A stretch of DNA of 17,135 nt from Methanosarcinales archaeon (GCA_023136155.1 JAGLRT010000133.1:1-17135), one strand, 5' to 3'; counted from the stretch's first letter, positions 7,162 to 15,668 are shown. Numbers and translations: made by a program. Notes: a model not told the origin generated them from the letters alone.

Positions 7162-7818
7162 TCAAACACATTTTATGCCCAGGTGTTTCATTTTATTGTA
7201 AATGGCCAGGTTGACCAGCAGGGGAGTGATACTTTCCACCATAGATGAGACTGCAAGGGGACCGGCTATCAGGGGTCTTAGTTTTTGAATATCCTCGACC
7301 AGATTGCTCACTACAAGGTTTGCTTCGTTATCATCACCACAGATGAAAATGTCCATGTTGAGTTCTTCATTGGTATTATAGAGCTTCCTGGCCGAAATAT
7401 TATGGAAAGCAGAAACCAGTTTCACTCCTTTCGGAAGCATACTTTTAATCTCCATAGCAGCAGAACCACATGCAGGTGGAGTATATTTAAAAAATTCTGC
7501 TTTTTCCATTGGCACTACGATAGAAATGACAATATGTTCCTTCAAATTGAGTTTGAAGTTTTCAATGGTGGATACTACATGTTCATAAGGCAACGACAAT
7601 ACAATCACATCTGCTTCGTTTACTGCGTCTGCATTGAGACATCCATAAATGCTGCAGCTCTTACCAGCTGATTCTTTCAGTACCGTTCGATATTTATCGG
7701 CCGTCAGTTCGGCTTTTTCATATTGTCTGGAACCGATTATAATGTCATGGTTCAAAGCCCACCTAAGGGCCAGACCCCCGCCAATGCTTCCGGTTCCACC
7801 AAGAATTGCAATTTTCAT
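7162..7818 (-). CDS. fno: F420-dependent NADP oxidoreductase-like protein
   Basis: Member of the family that passes hydride between reduced coenzyme F420 and NADP+, supplying NADPH for biosynthesis in methanogens. It opens with the Rossmann loop MKIAILGGTGSIGGG (Gly-Gly-Thr-Gly-x-x-Gly at residues 7-13), followed by IIIGSRQYEKA, where Ser30 and Arg31 sit where the NADPH phosphate is bound. Later blocks ADVIVLSLPYEHV, IVISIVVPM, SAFHNISA and DIFICGDDNEAN match the family pattern. 218 residues is normal. AGGAATGAT lies upstream of the start on the minus strand, and a TTTATA box near 7848-7853 is the likely promoter. Specificity for F420 is inferred from the family; a ferric-reductase-like or other NADP-binding role is possible. 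Confidence 0.82.
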   Translation of the reverse strand: MKIAILGGTGSIGGGLALRWALNHDIIIGSRQYEKAELTADKYRTVLKESAGKSCSIYGCLNADAVNEADVIVLSLPYEHVVSTIENFKLNLKEHIVISIVVPMEKAEFFKYTPPACGSAAMEIKSMLPKGVKLVSAFHNISARKLYNTNEELNMDIFICGDDNEANLVVSNLVEDIQKLRPLIAGPLAVSSMVESITPLLVNLAIYNKMKHLGIKCV

Positions 7819-8093
7819 GATATCATTCCTGTCATAGCATTTTTGGGTATAAATGGTTTATGCATCAAATTTGAAATATTGAAACGATTTATGTTTTTTC
7901 AATGAGTTGAAACCTATGTTAAAATCTGTCAGGGAATCCATATTGGAATCTCTGTGCGAGAAACTCTAATTTCTGTGTATTTTGGGTCAAATGCAAAGTG
8001 TTTTTATCGATAGTGAAGTATGGTACATTTTCCCACCAATATAGAAATAAAGATAATAAACATGAATGCTATTTAGACTGCAGGTTGATACAA
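7819..8093. promoter_or_regulatory. Divergent promoter region of fno-like gene and pdxS
   Basis: A 275-base AT-rich stretch. On the minus strand TTTATA (plus 7848-7853) sits about 30 bases before the fno-like ATG. On the plus side, AT-rich segments around 7998-8010 (GTTTTTATCG) and 8040-8060 (AAATAAAGATAATAAA) could serve pdxS. No clear operator is visible. Confidence 0.4.
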
Positions 8094-8990
8094 ATGGAAC
8101 TTGAAAAATTACGACATGGCACTGAATTATTAAAGCGTGGCTTTGCTAAAATGCAAAAAGGGGGAGTAATCATGGATGTTACCACACCTGAAGAAGCCCA
8201 TATTGCAGAAGATGCAGGGGCTGTTGCCGTGATGGCACTTCATATGGTCCCGTCAGATATCAGGAAGACCGGCGGTGTGGCCCGGATGGCTGACCCACAG
8301 ATAGTTGCTGAGATTATTGATTCGGTCACTATTCCTGTGATGGCAAAAGCGCGTATAGGTCATTTTGTGGAAGCCGGGATTCTTGAATCGCTTGGTGCTG
8401 ATATGATAGATGAGTCAGAAGTGCTGACACCAGCGGATGTTAAATACCATATTGATAAACGTAACTTTACCATTCCTTTTGTTTGCGGGGCCAGGGACCT
8501 CGGTGAGGCATTGCGCAGGATACACGAAGGGGCGGCGATGATACGTACTAAGGGAGAAGCAGGCACTGGAGACGTGGCCGAGGCCGTGCGGCATATGCGC
8601 CAGATAAATGAGCAGGTGGGGAAGCTGAAAGGGCTCGACCTGACAGAAATGGAACGGGTGGCACGGGAGATTGAAGCGCCCATAGAACTTGTTCTGGAGA
8701 CTGCCGAGATGCAGCGCCTGCCTGTGGTGAACTTTGCTGCTGGTGGGATAGCCACTCCGGCAGATGCTGCACTGATGATGAAACTGGGTTCTGACGGGGT
8801 GTTCGTGGGTAGTGGTATTTTCAAGGCCGAGCAGCCGACTATAATGGCAACAGCAATTGTTGAAGCTGTGAATAATTTTGATAAACCTGAAGTGCTGGCC
8901 GAGATATCAAAGGGTCTTGGCGAGCAGATGAAAGGCATTAGTTTTAGCAGTATACCTGAACAGGAGATACTGCAGACCCGCGGGTGGTAA
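8094..8990 (+). CDS. pdxS: Pyridoxal 5'-phosphate synthase lyase subunit PdxS
   Basis: Makes vitamin B6 (pyridoxal 5'-phosphate) from ribose-5-phosphate and glyceraldehyde-3-phosphate, using ammonia released by the PdxT glutaminase (EC 4.3.3.6). The 298-residue protein is a (beta/alpha)8 barrel with catalytic residues Asp28 (GGVIMDV), Lys85 (VMAKARIGH) and Lys153 (IRTKGEAGTGD) in place. A start at 8094 gives the standard family N-terminus MELEKLRHGTELLKRGFAKM; the frame is open to 7998, but that extension is unlike the family. AGGTTGAT upstream is a modest ribosome-binding site. No pdxT lies next to it, so the glutaminase must be elsewhere. Residues 50-55 (HMVPSD) differ slightly from the common ERVPAD. 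Confidence 0.97.
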   Translation: MELEKLRHGTELLKRGFAKMQKGGVIMDVTTPEEAHIAEDAGAVAVMALHMVPSDIRKTGGVARMADPQIVAEIIDSVTIPVMAKARIGHFVEAGILESLGADMIDESEVLTPADVKYHIDKRNFTIPFVCGARDLGEALRRIHEGAAMIRTKGEAGTGDVAEAVRHMRQINEQVGKLKGLDLTEMERVAREIEAPIELVLETAEMQRLPVVNFAAGGIATPADAALMMKLGSDGVFVGSGIFKAEQPTIMATAIVEAVNNFDKPEVLAEISKGLGEQMKGISFSSIPEQEILQTRGW

Positions 8991-9014
8991 GGTACCACAC
9001 GGGTTTCATTTTTT
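8976..9014 (+). terminator. Hairpin plus T-tract terminator of pdxS
   Basis: A two-part stem, ACCCG (8976-8980) with CGGGT (9000-9004) and GTGGT (8984-8988) with ACCAC (8994-8998), closes on a short loop and is followed by TTTCATTTTTT. The stem includes the pdxS stop codon. It lies between convergent pdxS and dinB. Confidence 0.6.
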
Positions 9015-9050
9015 AATCTTAATTTTAATTAGTTCTGAACAAACAGTGGT

Positions 9051-10130
9051 TTAACGTGATTGGAATCGGTCCAGAGTAGTCTGGATCATTCTACTTTTAC
9101 TCAGGTTCGAGAGTTTTATTCCAAGCAGCCGTATCTTTCTGCCATCAAAAAATTCGCGTAAAAGTTCCCGTGATTCTCGTTTTATAGTGTTCAGGTCACG
9201 AGTATGGATATCCAGTGTCCTGGCCCTGGTAAAAGTGGTAAAATCTTCCTGCCTTACCTTTACACCTATAGTCCTGAAAGAAAAACCTTGCTGCATCAAT
9301 GCCCTGTGTACCCGCTCGCCAATGCTGTCCAGTGAAGCATACAATTCCACCGCATCCGAAGTATCTACCTGGAATGTATGCTCTTTGCTAACTGACTTTG
9401 ACTCGGTCTTTTCAGCCACCTCACTGTTATCAATGCCATGCGCCAGCTGATGCATCCTGGCACCCCATTTCCCGAAAATACTTGCCAGCAAATCCTGTTC
9501 ACATCGGGCCAATTGTCCGATGGTCCTGATATCCATACCCGCCAATATCTCCTCATTTTTACTACCCACTCCGGGAAGTCTGCGCACCTCCAGCGGTTCA
9601 AGGAACTCGGCCACCCTACCAGGTTCTACAGTGGTCAGGCCGTCAGGTTTGTCCAGGTCAGATGCTATCTTGGCCGTAGTCTTGTTAGGAGCGATGCCAA
9701 TGGAACAGGTCAGTCTTTCCCGTTCCTTTACCTGTGCCTTGATGATTCCTGCAATTTCCACAGCTTCCGTTAAACTGCCAACATCCTCACTAATATCAAG
9801 ATATGCTTCATCTACACTGACCTGCTGGAATTTATCCGTAAATGAGCGCAATATTTCCATGATACTGCGGGATACTTCCTTGTACAGCGCCATGTTCACA
9901 GGCAGGAATACAGCATCCTGACACAGTTTATATGCACGGGATATGGGCATACCCGAATGTATCCCGAACGTCCGGCCTTCATATGAACAGGTACTGACCA
10001 CGCCCCTGCCATGTCCACCTTTAGGGTCTGACCCCACCACCACCGGTTGTCCTTTATAGGAAGGATTTTCACGCTGTTCAACCGAAGCATAAAAACTGTC
10101 CATATCAACATGAAGTATGATACGATTCAT
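9051..10130 (-). CDS. dinB: Y-family translesion DNA polymerase IV (DinB)
   Basis: Error-prone DNA polymerase that copies past damaged bases (EC 2.7.7.7). 359 residues. Palm motifs with metal ligands: HVDMDSFYASVEQ (Asp9, steric-gate Tyr14) and SVDEAYLDIS (Asp107, Glu108). The finger block reads STCSYEGRTFGIHSGMPISR, where the common Glu-Ala-Arg is Glu-Gly-Arg, and the thumb helix-hairpin-helix is RLPGVGSKNEEILAGMDIRT. The C-terminus ends with Gln-Thr-Thr-Leu-Asp-Arg-Phe (350-356), a PCNA-interacting (PIP) box as in archaeal homologues. The start at 10130 gives the family N-terminus and has GGAG 7-8 bases upstream on the minus strand; a longer frame to 10286 would run into the divergent neighbour. 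Confidence 0.95.
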   Translation of the reverse strand: MNRIILHVDMDSFYASVEQRENPSYKGQPVVVGSDPKGGHGRGVVSTCSYEGRTFGIHSGMPISRAYKLCQDAVFLPVNMALYKEVSRSIMEILRSFTDKFQQVSVDEAYLDISEDVGSLTEAVEIAGIIKAQVKERERLTCSIGIAPNKTTAKIASDLDKPDGLTTVEPGRVAEFLEPLEVRRLPGVGSKNEEILAGMDIRTIGQLARCEQDLLASIFGKWGARMHQLAHGIDNSEVAEKTESKSVSKEHTFQVDTSDAVELYASLDSIGERVHRALMQQGFSFRTIGVKVRQEDFTTFTRARTLDIHTRDLNTIKRESRELLREFFDGRKIRLLGIKLSNLSKSRMIQTTLDRFQSR

Positions 10131-10202
10131 GGTAGCGCTCCAACTACATATTTGATGCAGGATATCATTAAGTACTGTAGTCCCTGATATAGTAACTCCC
10201 AA

Positions 10203-10208
10203 GGGGGT
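10203..10208 (+). promoter_or_regulatory. Ribosome-binding site of the UPF0182 gene
   Basis: GGGGGT lies 7 bases before the ATG at 10216. The 85 bases between the dinB and UPF0182 starts must hold both promoters; TGATATAGTAAC near 10187-10198 is the best TATA-like stretch for the plus gene. Confidence 0.5.
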
Positions 10209-10215
10209 AATTGAT

Positions 10216-12972
10216 ATGGCTGTAAAGAACAGACTTGAATTAATTCTGGTATTAATATTTCTCACAATTTTCTTTTTGCCGTCCATTGGTGGGCTGGCAC
10301 TGAATTATCTATGGTATGACTCATTGGGTTATGCAGAGGTCTTTTTTGTAAAGTACAAGGCTGCTTTATTGCTGTTCGGTTTTACTTTCCTGCTAACCGG
10401 CAGCATATTGTATCTGGTATACCGCTCTGGCATAGGAACTATAACGAAAACGGACGGACCTATTACCTCATTATGGGAGACAGAGTTCTTTAAAGGTATT
10501 GATAAGGAATACATCGAAGTAACACCCGAAAAGAATGTATCGACAGCTTTAAAAGCGGTTAAATTACCTGCTCTTTTGTTTATTATTCTTTTTTCGGGAA
10601 TGCAGGCACTGGCATTATCGGGGTCATGGCTTAAGGTACTTATGTACCTGAACCGGACACCTTTCGGGCAGGTTGACCCAATATTCAACAATGATATTGC
10701 ATTTTACGTTTTCTCCCTGCCATTCTATAATACAGCGCTGAACTATGTCTCAGCCGTACTGTTCCTAGGAATGCTTCTACTGGTTGGGTTATATGCCACC
10801 TTCAACTGGAATCTGTTGATGAAATTACCGGCAGACCTGAGCTTGCTGCTTGCAGGTTTTCTTGTCACCTTTGCTACAAAGACATATCTTGGACGATACG
10901 ATATCCTGTACAGTGAGACAGGTGTGGTGTATGGTGCAGGCTACATTGATGTGGCAATCAAGCAGTACATACCTGTCCTTTTAGCCATGGTATTCCTGTT
11001 CACAGCTGTTACCATACTGTTATCTGGCTGGTCTGGCGGGCCTTCTTTGCCGTCCGCCCCCAAAATCCTGGGCGGCATGGTAGCTGTTATGGTATTGATC
11101 AGCGTGCTCGGGGGTGTTACTGCATCGCTGGTACAGGAACTAAAGGTTTTACCAAATGAACAGGAACTGGAAAGACCCTATATAATGAATAACATACATT
11201 CTACCAATACTGCTTATGAACTTGATGATGTGGAAATAAGGAAGTACCCACTGACCTACAATTTGTCTTTAGATATATTGACGCACCCATCAATTACTAA
11301 TGCCCGGATTTGGGATTACCGGCCTCTTTTGACTATATACAAACAAAAACAGGCAATACGCACTTATTATGGGTTCAATGATGTGGACGTTGACCGGTAC
11401 ACATTAAATGGGACAACCACACAGGTCTGGCTTTCACCCAGGGAGATATTCTATGACCAGTTGCAGGGCAAGGCTGATACCTGGCTAAATAAACATGTAT
11501 TATACACTCACGGTATCGGTTTAGTGATGTCGCCAGTGAACATGATTGTGGATCAGGGAATGCCCGAGATGTATATCGAAAATATTCCACCTGTCAGTTC
11601 TATACCTTCCCTTACTATTGAGCAGCCTAGAATATATTATGGCGAGAGGACTGATTCATATATCATCACAGGTACAGGCAGGGAAGAGTTTGACTATCCC
11701 AGCGGGAACACAAATGTGTTAACAACCTATACAGGCACCGGGGGTATTGACATGGGTGGGCTTAACAAACTCATTACTACACTGGCCCTTAGTGATTTGA
11801 AAATATTGATGTCCAAGGATATTGATGGTGACAGCAAACTTCACATCAACAGGAATGTAATGGAACGGGCTGAACTTATCACGCCCTATTTACTACTTGA
11901 CCAGGATGTCTATGCAGTGTTGGGTGATGACGGCCATATTTACTGGATAATAAATGGGTTCACAACCACTGGCAGATACCCTTATTCAGAACCCATTTGG
12001 ATTGGAAATACCAAACTGAACTATATTCAGGATTCCACTAAGGCTGTGGTAGATGCCTATAATGGTACTATTACATATTATGTGATTGAAAATGACCCAT
12101 TGCTTACCACATATTCAAAGATATTCCCTGGTGTTTTCAAACCCATGGACCAGATGCCCGTCAGTATTAAATCGCATATGAGATATTCTCCTGACCTGTT
12201 CATGGTACAATCAAAGATATACACTGATTATCACATGAAGGTCCCTGAAGTATTCTACAACAGGGAGGATAGATGGGAGTTCGCAAATGAAAAATATGGC
12301 ACATCACAGATTCAGGTCGAGCCATATAATGTGTTGCTGGAACTGAATGGCTCAACTGACTTTTTTATGATAATGCCATTTACTCCCAGTAATAAGGATA
12401 ATATGATAGCATGGATGGCAGTGAATCAGGACCCGCCTGAATATGGCCAAATGATATTGTATGAGTTCTCTAAGGACAAGCTGATTTACGGTCCGGCCCA
12501 GATAGAGGCGCTGATTGACCAGGACGAGGATATTTCAAAGGACCTGACCTTGTGGAGTTCGGGTGGTTCAAATGTGATACGTGGTAACCTGCTGGTAATT
12601 CCTATTGAGGATTCTATCCTGTATATCGAACCCCTGTATATTTCAGCAGAGTCTGCATCCAGCATCCCTGAACTCAAGAAGATACTTGTGGTCTATGAGA
12701 ATCAGGTGGTAATGGAAGATTCACTGGAAGCTGCACTCTCAAAATTGATGGGTGTTAACGTCTCAAGCGGGGTATCCATACCGGGCTTGCCAGGCATACT
12801 TGATCTTGAGGATAAAAATCTTAACGAGATACTGGATGAAACATTGGCACATTATGAAACTGCCAGAGGCTATATTGAGGCGGGCGACCTGGAAAACTAC
12901 GGGCGGGAGATGAAGATAGTAGACAGCCTTATGGAACAATTAAGGCTGATGGTTAAGGAAAAACTGGATTAA
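10216..12972 (+). CDS. UPF0182 (COG1615) large membrane protein
   Basis: Function unknown. 918 residues: an N-terminal membrane half with about seven helices (for instance LELILVLIFLTIFFLPSIGG, AALLLFGFTFLLTGSILYLV, LPALLFIILFSGMQAL, AVLFLGMLLLVGLYATF, LLAMVFLFTAVTILL and MVAVMVLISVLGGV) and, from about residue 310, a large domain outside the membrane core. The boundary block ERPYIMNNIHSTNTAYELD is the family hallmark, as is RIWDYRPLL. The C-terminal 50 residues (LAHYETARGYIEAGDLENYG onward) are helical and charged, also typical. Its promoter faces dinB; downstream it nearly touches the convergent DUF2111-like gene (7-base gap). It appears full length. Confidence 0.93.
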   Translation: MAVKNRLELILVLIFLTIFFLPSIGGLALNYLWYDSLGYAEVFFVKYKAALLLFGFTFLLTGSILYLVYRSGIGTITKTDGPITSLWETEFFKGIDKEYIEVTPEKNVSTALKAVKLPALLFIILFSGMQALALSGSWLKVLMYLNRTPFGQVDPIFNNDIAFYVFSLPFYNTALNYVSAVLFLGMLLLVGLYATFNWNLLMKLPADLSLLLAGFLVTFATKTYLGRYDILYSETGVVYGAGYIDVAIKQYIPVLLAMVFLFTAVTILLSGWSGGPSLPSAPKILGGMVAVMVLISVLGGVTASLVQELKVLPNEQELERPYIMNNIHSTNTAYELDDVEIRKYPLTYNLSLDILTHPSITNARIWDYRPLLTIYKQKQAIRTYYGFNDVDVDRYTLNGTTTQVWLSPREIFYDQLQGKADTWLNKHVLYTHGIGLVMSPVNMIVDQGMPEMYIENIPPVSSIPSLTIEQPRIYYGERTDSYIITGTGREEFDYPSGNTNVLTTYTGTGGIDMGGLNKLITTLALSDLKILMSKDIDGDSKLHINRNVMERAELITPYLLLDQDVYAVLGDDGHIYWIINGFTTTGRYPYSEPIWIGNTKLNYIQDSTKAVVDAYNGTITYYVIENDPLLTTYSKIFPGVFKPMDQMPVSIKSHMRYSPDLFMVQSKIYTDYHMKVPEVFYNREDRWEFANEKYGTSQIQVEPYNVLLELNGSTDFFMIMPFTPSNKDNMIAWMAVNQDPPEYGQMILYEFSKDKLIYGPAQIEALIDQDEDISKDLTLWSSGGSNVIRGNLLVIPIEDSILYIEPLYISAESASSIPELKKILVVYENQVVMEDSLEAALSKLMGVNVSSGVSIPGLPGILDLEDKNLNEILDETLAHYETARGYIEAGDLENYGREMKIVDSLMEQLRLMVKEKLD

Positions 12973-12979
12973 CAGTTGG

Positions 12980-13315
12980 TCAGAATCGTTTAAGGTCGAT
13001 GTAACCTGACAGGTTTACTGTGCCCAAAACAGCGATGGTTTCACCGTCGCTGTCCTTTATGGGTGAAACAATAACCGGCATATTCTTGTATGGCCCGCTG
13101 GCGGCAAACCCGTGAAATATCTCGCCAGTGCTCAGCGCTTCTTCAAGATACGGACCGGTATAATCATAATCGACCACCTTACCATCTTCAATCCTCACCC
13201 CTTTGTGGTTTTTGCTTCTCATGGTGGTGGGAAGTCCGACTACTCCGTATATGGCTATTGCGATGGGTTCGAGCGCTTCTGCTGTTGAATCTTCAGATAA
13301 GTAAAGTCCTGCCAT
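12980..13315 (-). CDS. Small DUF2111-like archaeal protein
   Basis: Function unknown. 111 residues resembling DUF2111, which to my knowledge is found mostly in methanogens. Visible blocks: STAEALEPIAIAIYGVVGLP near the N-terminus, TMRSKNHKGVRIEDGKVVDY, and a C-terminal VIVSPIKDSDGETIAVLGTV followed by NLSG, which reads like the last strands of a small Cache/GAF-type ligand sensor. No membrane segment and no catalytic motif. GTGAT lies upstream of the ATG, and AT-rich ATTTAAAT (near 13350) is a possible TATA box. Family name is from memory; the sensor idea is inference. Confidence 0.6.
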   Translation of the reverse strand: MAGLYLSEDSTAEALEPIAIAIYGVVGLPTTMRSKNHKGVRIEDGKVVDYDYTGPYLEEALSTGEIFHGFAASGPYKNMPVIVSPIKDSDGETIAVLGTVNLSGYIDLKRF

Positions 13316-13505
13316 TTATCATCACGTATACAACACTATCAATTATGATATTTAAATCATTTGCTGACTATTGTGCATAGAACTTGATGTGAATCATCAC
13401 ATTATGTAACTTATTTACTTTTGATTTAATGGGGACTATCCATTTTATGCCAGTACAAATGTAATATCTGATACACAATCCAACAAATCGGATTAAGATG
13501 TATCA

Positions 13506-13528
13506 ATATCGTTTCGATATATTAATAT
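13506..13528 (+). promoter_or_regulatory. Inverted repeat overlapping the likely TATA box of the DUF169 gene
   Basis: ATATCG-TTT-CGATAT (13506-13520) runs directly into ATATTAATATG, a TATA-like stretch about 45 bases before the ATG at 13568. A repressor binding the repeat would block TATA recognition. A second AT-rich stretch (ATTTTTAAATAG, 13541-13552) is an alternative promoter. Confidence 0.4.
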
Positions 13529-13567
13529 GTAGAAGATACACATTTTTAAATAGTGGAGTTATGTATT

Positions 13568-14269
13568 ATGGATTACGCAGAAATGTCTAATAAACTTGTA
13601 GATCTGTTGAAACTTAATGGAAAACCAATAGCTGTATCGCTTTTGAAACGAACGGAAGATATCCCTGGTGAATTAAAGGAGATAGGGGACCCTAACAGAT
13701 ACTGTCAAATGTTGCAAAATGCGAGATTCAAGGGTATTGTTAGTCTTGCGACCGCAAATAAACATTCATGTAAAGGCGGTGCAGCAGCTATAGGACTGGA
13801 AGATTATCCGGATAACATCAAAACCGGTGCACTGTATTTCGAAAAATTGGGCAAGGAGATATCTCTTGGTGTTGCCAAACGTGTGGTTGATAATATGCCT
13901 AGACCCGTTCCCGGTTCGACAGTTGCAACAGTGGTAGCACCACTTGAAAATACACCTACAAAACCTGATGTAATTGTGGTCATCGGAAATACTCTTGCAG
14001 CCAGAAGAATTGTACATGCAGTTATTTACCGACATGGTGGGCGAATGAATGCGAACTTTGCAGGTATTCAGTCAACGTGTGCTGATGCTACGGGTTCACC
14101 TTATACCACAGGAGAAGTAAATGTCTCTATAGGCTGCGACGGAGCTGCCAAAAATGCAGGACTTAAGGACGATGAGATGGTTGTTGGTATACCGGAAGAA
14201 TTGCTTGAAGACATTGTAGGGATTCTGGCTGAGTGTGCACCTGGCTGGGATGAGTGGATGCGGACGTAA
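13568..14269 (+). CDS. DUF169 family protein
   Basis: Member of DUF169 (COG2043), an uncharacterised family common in anaerobic archaea and bacteria. 233 residues. Typical features: N-terminal NKLVDLLKLNGKPIAVSLLK; a Cys-containing block RYCQMLQNARFKGIVSLA; KHSCKGGAAAIGL; the hydrophobic strand KPDVIVVIGNTLAARRIVHA; and STCADATGSPYTTGEVNVSI followed by GCDGAAKNAGL. Several conserved Cys could bind a metal or cluster, but that is inference. No membrane segments. The ATG at 13568 has GGAG 9 bases upstream; a GTG at 13553 in the same frame is less likely. It may be cotranscribed with the acylphosphatase-like gene about 50 bases downstream. Confidence 0.88.
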   Translation: MDYAEMSNKLVDLLKLNGKPIAVSLLKRTEDIPGELKEIGDPNRYCQMLQNARFKGIVSLATANKHSCKGGAAAIGLEDYPDNIKTGALYFEKLGKEISLGVAKRVVDNMPRPVPGSTVATVVAPLENTPTKPDVIVVIGNTLAARRIVHAVIYRHGGRMNANFAGIQSTCADATGSPYTTGEVNVSIGCDGAAKNAGLKDDEMVVGIPEELLEDIVGILAECAPGWDEWMRT

Positions 14270-14319
14270 ATATTATTCAAAACCAACATGCACATTAAGG
14301 CAGTACCGGATATGCCTTT

Positions 14320-14781
14320 TTGTGCTTATTTATATTAGTACAAAAATATAACTTTGTGTACTCAGGTATATTCCACGTGGCAGGCTATCGGGAAGTTGTA
14401 GAAGCACACAGAAAAGCCAGAGGATTGACTGGATTTGTTTTTAATGACGTTGATGGGTCAGTTAAAGTTATGGCCTGCGGCCCTGAATCTGTTTTATCTG
14501 GATTTATCCATGATTTGAAGTCAGACCGCCCAGACACTACCATAGATACTATTGAGATAATTGAAGATATCGCCCTGCCGTCACCATTTGGCAGGATTGC
14601 CGTGGATGATGTTTTGGAGTACATGGCACGGTTTGATAAAGGTATTGGAATATTAACCGAACATACTGTATTGTTACATGGAATTGACAATAAGCTTGGT
14701 GGAATGGGCGACACACTTAACAGCATAAATTAAAAATTAGGCCCCCTACCCGAAAGAATCGCCGAAGCAATAAAGAAATAA
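14320..14781 (+). pseudogene. Long-form acylphosphatase-like gene interrupted by in-frame TAA
   Basis: The first 90 or so residues have an acylphosphatase fold: FVYSGIFHVAGYREVVEAHR, TGFVFNDVDGSVKVMACGPE, VLSGFIHDLKS. The two catalytic residues, Arg24 (in AGYR) and Asn42 (in VFND), remain, although the canonical GRVQGVGFR loop is altered. A helical tail follows, as in the long acylphosphatases of methanogens. The frame stops at TAA 14731-14733 after GGMGDTLNSIN, but in the same frame the sequence goes on as KLGPLPERIAEAIKK to a second TAA (14779-14781), a credible protein end; a single GAA to TAA change explains it. The 5' end is also poor: no ATG precedes the first strand, only TTG at 14320 or GTG at 14356. 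It could be a pseudogene, or a working protein shortened by 16 residues. Confidence 0.55.
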
Positions 14782-15115
14782 AATAATCTGTGTTCCTTGA
14801 GTGTTGGAAAGCCACTGGAATTAATCCAATCATAATCTTTACCTGGTTCAAGGTTGAACAACCTTACAATTTCAAGACTAACAGCTATTCGATAATATTT
14901 ATTTGAATCTTTTGATAATTTAGACCGGGTTTTAGTCTATTTCGGGAAAGTGACAGTTCTGTTTGAAGATTCCCGTTGAAAATTGACCCATTTTTATCAC
15001 CAATTTTGTCCCGGTCCTACATAAGGGATTTTTCACATAAGAAAACATATCTTCTACCATGTCAATTCACGACAAAAATTATAACCTGAATAATCTTAAT
15101 CCTCCTGGAATAATC
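14734..15115. other. Structured gene-poor interval upstream of tsr3
   Basis: After the tail of the acylphosphatase-like gene (to 14781) I find no convincing gene. There are nested inverted repeats at 14846-14865 (GGTTCAAGGTTGAACAACC, including the palindromic AAGGTTG-AA-CAACCTT) and a wider pair CGGGAA (14943-14948) with TTCCCG (14970-14975). The AT-rich stretch near 14985-15060 probably holds the tsr3 promoter. Role of the repeats unknown; terminator or small RNA are options. Confidence 0.35.
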
Positions 15116-15634
15116 ATGAATGACAAGATAGCTCTAATCCCTCTTCATTTGTATCATGCAAACCAGTGCGACCCAAAGAAATGCACTGGTAAGAAGCTGG
15201 CAAAGTTTCATCTGGCACACCTGCACAGGCGGGCCGGTAAATTACCAAAAGGCGCAATATTTTTAGATCCAATGGCACATCAGGCCATTTCGCCAGCAGA
15301 TAACTATAGCCAGGGGATTATTGTACTGGATTGTTCATGGGAAGAAGTAGAAAAGGTTTTCCCTACATTGCAAAAACTCAGGCTTGAGCACAGGGCACTG
15401 CCTTATCTGTTAGCTGCAAACCCGGTGAACTATGGAAAACCTTTTAAGATGGGTACGGTAGAAGCCTTTGCCGCGGCACTGTATATCTTTGGGTATAAAG
15501 GTCAGGCAGAAGAGATATTGAACAAGTTTAAATGGGGCCACACATTCCTGGAACTGAACTTTGAACCACTTGAAGCATATTCAAAAGCCCGGGACAGTCG
15601 TGAAGTGGTCAATATCCAGCATGAATTCATGTAA
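15116..15634 (+). CDS. tsr3: 16S rRNA aminocarboxypropyltransferase Tsr3 (DUF367)
   Basis: Transfers the 3-amino-3-carboxypropyl group of S-adenosylmethionine to a modified uridine in the small-subunit rRNA, a late ribosome maturation step shared by archaea and eukaryotes. 172 residues with family blocks LHLYHANQCDPKKCTGKKLA at the N-terminus, GAIFLDPMAHQAISPAD, IIVLDCSWEEVEKVFP (conserved Asp-Cys-Ser-Trp), LPYLLAANPVNYGKPFKM and TVEAFAAALYIFG. The start at 15116 gives the standard N-terminus; the frame is open to 15059, but that extension is Asn-rich and unlike the family. Ribosome-binding site is weak (GGA 6 bases upstream). A hairpin follows the stop. Confidence 0.93.
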   Translation: MNDKIALIPLHLYHANQCDPKKCTGKKLAKFHLAHLHRRAGKLPKGAIFLDPMAHQAISPADNYSQGIIVLDCSWEEVEKVFPTLQKLRLEHRALPYLLAANPVNYGKPFKMGTVEAFAAALYIFGYKGQAEEILNKFKWGHTFLELNFEPLEAYSKARDSREVVNIQHEFM

Positions 15635-15644
15635 CACCGATTTT

Positions 15645-15668
15645 CACGGATCTATTTTTTGATCCGTG
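15645..15668 (+). terminator. Hairpin after tsr3, possible terminator
   Basis: CACGGATC and GATCCGTG form a perfect 8-bp stem around the loop TATTTTTT, 10 bases after the tsr3 stop. The T-run is in the loop rather than after the stem, so the terminator role is tentative. The stem belongs to a repeated ATCCGTG motif (also 15688-15696 and 16530-16538). Confidence 0.45.

Noticed and set aside
7998..8093. N-terminal extension of pdxS by 32 residues
   Set aside because: PdxS proteins start with the MELEKLRHGTELLKRG-type sequence; the extra residues are AT-rich spacer.
10131..10286. N-terminal extension of dinB by 52 residues
   Set aside because: The extension overlaps the divergent UPF0182 start and is unlike any DinB N-terminus; MNRIILHVDMD at 10130 is canonical.
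14841..14866. GGTTCAAGGTTGAACAACC as a tRNA T-arm
   Set aside because: The T-loop consensus GGTTCRAATCC is not met and no acceptor, D or anticodon stem can be paired around it.
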